Positions 60,525 to 64,000 of a DNA stretch of 64,000 nt are shown here, piece by piece. The DNA comes from Lepas anatifera (taxonomy: Eukaryota > Arthropoda > Thecostraca > Lepadidae). Numbering within the stretch: position 1 is the first letter of the stretch; every line of letters starts with the position of its first letter. A program made the translations under genes and the position numbers. Below the pieces are notes generated by a model that was not told where the DNA came from, did no database searches, and saw nothing but the letters and a program-made list of their open reading frames with translations. The DNA is taken from NCBI GenBank assembly GCA_034440635.1, contig JAOTON010000386.1, forward strand, positions 1,963,001 to 2,027,000. Direction: 5' to 3'.

Positions 60525-63340
60525 ATGACAGCCCAGAGTAGTTTGGATACATCCATGTTTAATCATGCTTATTCTCAGCTAAGACTTAACTTGGATTCTA
60601 ATAGCTTAAACCTGAACGAGGATGCTTCTCCCGATGATTCACACGACATATTAAATAACTGCAAGTACTATAATGCAGCTTCAAAACATATATCTAATGA
60701 CCATAACTCTCTTACAATTTTGCATATGAATATAAGATCTTTACCAAAGCACTTCGAAGATGTCAAGTCCTTGTTAGATAGATCAAAAACTAAATATGAC
60801 ATCATCTGTATCTCTGAAACGTGGTTGGATGAACACCTCAACTCTGGCTACGAAATTCCAGGTTATAGTTTTATTAACCACTGTCTTGAATCTCATATCA
60901 GGGGCAAGGGTGCAGCAGTCTACGTGAAAAATAACGTAATATTCAAACCCAGACCAGATCTTTCCAAGAAAACACCCGAACTGCAATCTGTCTTCATTGA
61001 GATAACCCCTAAAAACAAAGCTAATATCATTGTCGGCACAATATACAGATCTCCATCCTTTGACTCAAACATACTTTTTGAATATTTGGATGATACTGTG
61101 TCCAAGATTTCTCATCAAAACAAAAGATGTTTAATTGCTGGGGACCTTAATATCGATCTGCTGCACATTAACCATCAAGAGGCTGCACATAAACTTCTGG
61201 CATGTATGGCCACAGGTGGTCTCCTCCCCACAGTAAGTCTACCCACCCGTATTACGGAAAATTCCGTCACTCTTATCGACAACATATGTACGATTTTTTC
61301 AACCCCCAATGCATTCCGGAATAATTATTGATGATACAAGTGACCATTTACCAGTCTTCCTCTCCTTGCCCTTCAGTACTCAGAAACATGTTCATTCATC
61401 TGAAACCTCAAGGGCTTATTTTGACATGAATCGGGTAGAAGAACTTGGTCAAAATATTAAAAATAAGCTAGATACTTTCCCAGATAATAATGACCCGGAT
61501 ACCTACGTGGAAATAATTGTATCTACAATTCAAACATAAATGAATAACCTCCTAGAACTGGCAGAAAGAGGAAAACCGAGCCAGTTCAACCCTGGGAGAC
61601 CCAAGCGATGGTCCGTTGTATTAATAAGAAGAATAAACTCCAAAAGAAGTACTTAAAAAACCGAACGCCCTCAAATAGAGTTACATATACTATGTATAAA
61701 AATCATCTAAATTCTGTCCTAAAACAAGCACGGACTGGATATTACAAAAATCTGATACAGGAGCAGAAAGCTAACCCGAGAAAACTTTGGAAAACTATTA
61801 ATGAAATAACACATAGAAACAGTAAAAATGCGGCATCGCTTCCTGGATCGTTTCAACTCGGTGCCAATGAAGCAAACGAGACCGAGGATATTGCAAATAA
61901 ATTTATTGAATTTTTTCTCCACTATAGGAACCGAATTAGAGCAAGTACTACCCGCATCAAACATCGATCCACTAAATTACCTTAACGATCTACACGTTCA
62001 TAATCTGATGAAGCTTCCAACAATCAGCACAGCGTATGTCGACAGGATTATCGAAGAGATGAACAATACTGGAGCTGGCCATGACAATATCAATGGAAGA
62101 ATTCTAAAAAATTACTCCTTTCATCATAAATGAAATTACTCACCTCTTTACCATTTGCTTACAGAAACATATATTTCCTGCATGCTTTAAGATTGCACAG
62201 ATAACACCAGTTTTCAAATCTGGATGCAAAAGATTGTTCACAAATTACAGGCCAATCTCAATGCTACCTGTACTGTCTAAAGCACTGGAACGTATCCTAT
62301 GCAACCAACTAGTTGATTTTCTGAATGAAAATAATGTCATTTATGACCACCAGTTCGGTTTTCAAAAATGTCATTCAACTTACATGCCAGTTTCGATGAT
62401 TCATGACCATATCACTTCAACCCTAACACAAAAGAAACTATCAGTTGGAATTTTTGTGGACCTCAAAAAGGCATTTGATACTGTTAACCATTCAATCGTG
62501 ATAAATAAAATGAAAGTATACGGCATAAGAGGAAATGCCTCGAAAATATTTGAATCTCACCTCTCTGATAGAGTGCAAGTCACCAAAACCGGAAATACGA
62601 AATCGAATCCTTGAACAGTCTCAATAGGGGCCCCTCAGGGATTAATACTTGGACCTGTATTATATACAATTTATATCGACGATATCTACAAATGTTCTAA
62701 TATTCCCACTTACTATCTCTTTGCAGATGATACTGCCATTTTCTTCGACTGTATCCCTGACGTTGCACAGGACAAAATAAACCAAGCAACAACCGACATG
62801 TATAATTGGCTATGTACGAACAGACTCACTCTAAATGCAAGTAAAACATTCTACCAGATTTACCCAATGACCAATAAAAACCTGACATAGATACCCAGCT
62901 AAACTCGCAGCCTGCTCAAAGGTCCAATGCCTTTAATCTAGGAGTTATTTTAGAAGAAAACCTAAATAAAAAAACATATCTCTGGAGTAACCAACACAGT
63001 CCGCAGGAAGATAGGAATTATTGCCCAAGCAAAATATATGCTCAACGAAAAAACAATGCCGATATTATGTAACTCCCTTATTTGCCCCTACCTGGGGTAC
63101 TGTGGGTTTATATGGGCCTCAAGCTTCAATAGTAACCTCATTAAACTTGTGAACGTTCAAAAAATAATAATTCGAATAATTGCTAGAGTTCTTCACAGGG
63201 CACCATCATCTCCTCTTTTTGCTGAGTACAGACTTCTGAAATTTCATGATATTATCAAACAGCAGAAATTATTAATATTGCATAACTTCCTTAACAATCA
63301 ACTTCCCACAAGCTATGCAAGGTACTTCCATTTACACTAA
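60525..63340 (+). pseudogene. LINE ORF2: endonuclease and reverse transcriptase, decayed
   Basis: From ATG 60525 the first ~265 residues are an AP-type endonuclease: LHMNIRSLPKHFEDVKSLL, DIICISETWLDE, GKGAAVYVKNN, IIVGTIYRSPS, CLIAGDLNIDLL. Frameshifts near 61310, 61540 and 61960 follow. The RT begins NYRPISMLPVLSKALERILC (~62240), then YDHQFGFQKCHST, FVDLKKAFDTVNHSI (motif A), a stop near 62612, GAPQGLILGPVLYTIYIDDI, and an intact FADD box (~62720). Later frames carry the thumb region to ~63340. The layout is that of CR1/L2/Jockey-type LINEs. Multiple lesions make it inactive. Confidence 0.9.
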
Positions 63341-63571
63341 TCAATAAGAAGCTCTAGGGAAGCAATGCACTTTAATGAGCCGCTAGCTACTACCGTATAT
63401 AGATCATTTGTTTTCTCCATTACCTGCACTAAAACTTGGAATCATATCATAGCCCAGAGAATACCTATGATTGAGGACATCCCTAGATCAAAATTAATGT
63501 TTAAGACTGTTATCAAGAACATATTTATCAGCCAATACTGACTAACAACAAGAATCATTAGCTATGGCATG

Positions 63572-63573
<2 letters not shown>

Positions 63574-63618
<45 letters not shown>
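63574..63618. repeat. (TA)n tract at the LINE 3' end
   Basis: An almost pure (TA)n run immediately after the LINE 3' region (last coding-like phrase near 63540). It may be the LINE tail or its expansion. Confidence 0.95.
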
Positions 63619-63620
<2 letters not shown>

Positions 63621-63686
63621 AAAAAGGTGGCCCATTTTAAGAGTTGGAAAAAAGAGACAAAATGGAAAAAAGTTTGAATTTTGTCG

Positions 63687-63704
63687 CGTATCTCCCTTTA
63701 ACGA
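63687..63704. mobile_element. Lone right end of MITE family A
   Basis: TCGCGTATCTCCCTTTAA matches the right terminus plus TTAA of the element at 14779-15550. The corresponding left end is not seen nearby, so it is a fragment, possibly split by the LINE. Confidence 0.7.
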
Positions 63705-63797
63705 CTTGCCACTGAATGTAATGAGCTGGAACTTTTTAGAGTTAATTGAAAGTGGGGGGGGAGTCCTGGACAAGGGCTAACGGCTTATCAACTGTCT

Positions 63798-64000
63798 TTA
63801 ATAAGTGGGGGGGGTAAATATAAGAAATTAAAAAAGCAGGGACTATTGCTGTAACATCGGTATGGGGCATCGGGCACATTTTTACTTATAAAATTTGTTT
63901 AGGGATAGTTTCCTCTGCAGGGCTGGTAGGGACTTCGGACTCAACCCTAGTTTCATCTCTACTCACGGAGCTGGATTCAGAGCTGGCCTCGAAAAATCTC
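63798..64000 (-). mobile_element. Inverted second copy of LINE ORF1 end, running off the window
   Basis: The reverse complement of this segment is almost identical to 60163-60368 (one substitution and a C-run length change by eye). It contains the ORF1 3' end and the following spacer, then diverges at ~63798. It continues beyond the window edge. Confidence 0.93.

Overview
This is animal genomic DNA: long non-coding stretches, spliced exons with GT/AG borders, minisatellites, (CA)n and (TA)n tracts, and many nested, decayed transposable elements. No bacterial-type operon, rRNA or CRISPR array is seen. The one host gene I can support is a neuropeptide F (NPF) precursor on the + strand. Its C-terminal YSQ-SRPRF-amide style resembles arthropod NPF, especially crustacean, so I infer an arthropod, probably a crustacean, with a large repeat-rich genome.

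The NPF gene is spread over about 29.7 kb (7.14-36.84 kb) in four coding exons: A (signal peptide and most of the mature peptide), B (a 135-nt cassette exon, phase 2 at both ends), C (amidation and cleavage site) and D (C-terminal tail, stop, poly(A) signal). Skipping B gives a 169-residue precursor with a 36-residue amidated NPF. Including B gives 214 residues and a long NPF. The phase-2 intron splits the Arg codon of the RPR-F motif, the conserved intron position of the NPY/NPF family. Any 5' untranslated exon upstream of 7139 was not identified.

The introns and flanks are mobile-element debris, in layers. 1-7 kb: two TTAA-flanked MITEs and a mariner relic. 7.7-8.4 kb: a 20/40-bp minisatellite. 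9.0-15.7 kb: a 6.66-kb hAT-type element with a perfect 8-bp target duplication, carrying a GGCGCC-rich repeat array, another interspersed repeat, (CA)n/(TA)n tracts and a nested TTAA MITE. 20.1-21.9 kb: a Penelope-like element (PLE) pseudogene with a hAT MITE inside it. 22.0-25.4 kb: a MITE split by a TA-flanked element, then a second TA element. 31.7 and 46.7 kb: two copies of a tRNA-Arg-derived SINE with target duplications. 33-35 kb: PLE fragments.

Beyond the gene (36.9-64 kb) lie several copies of an AGGTCA-rich repeat family, remnants of an L1-like LINE and of GIY-YIG endonucleases, a 3.8-kb TTAA-flanked element whose two ends are inverted arrays of a ~152-bp repeat (50.6-54.5 kb), and a decayed LINE (56.0-63.6 kb) whose ORF1 is split by a 3.2-kb element with ~0.85-kb terminal inverted repeats. 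The right edge begins a second, inverted, almost identical piece of that LINE.
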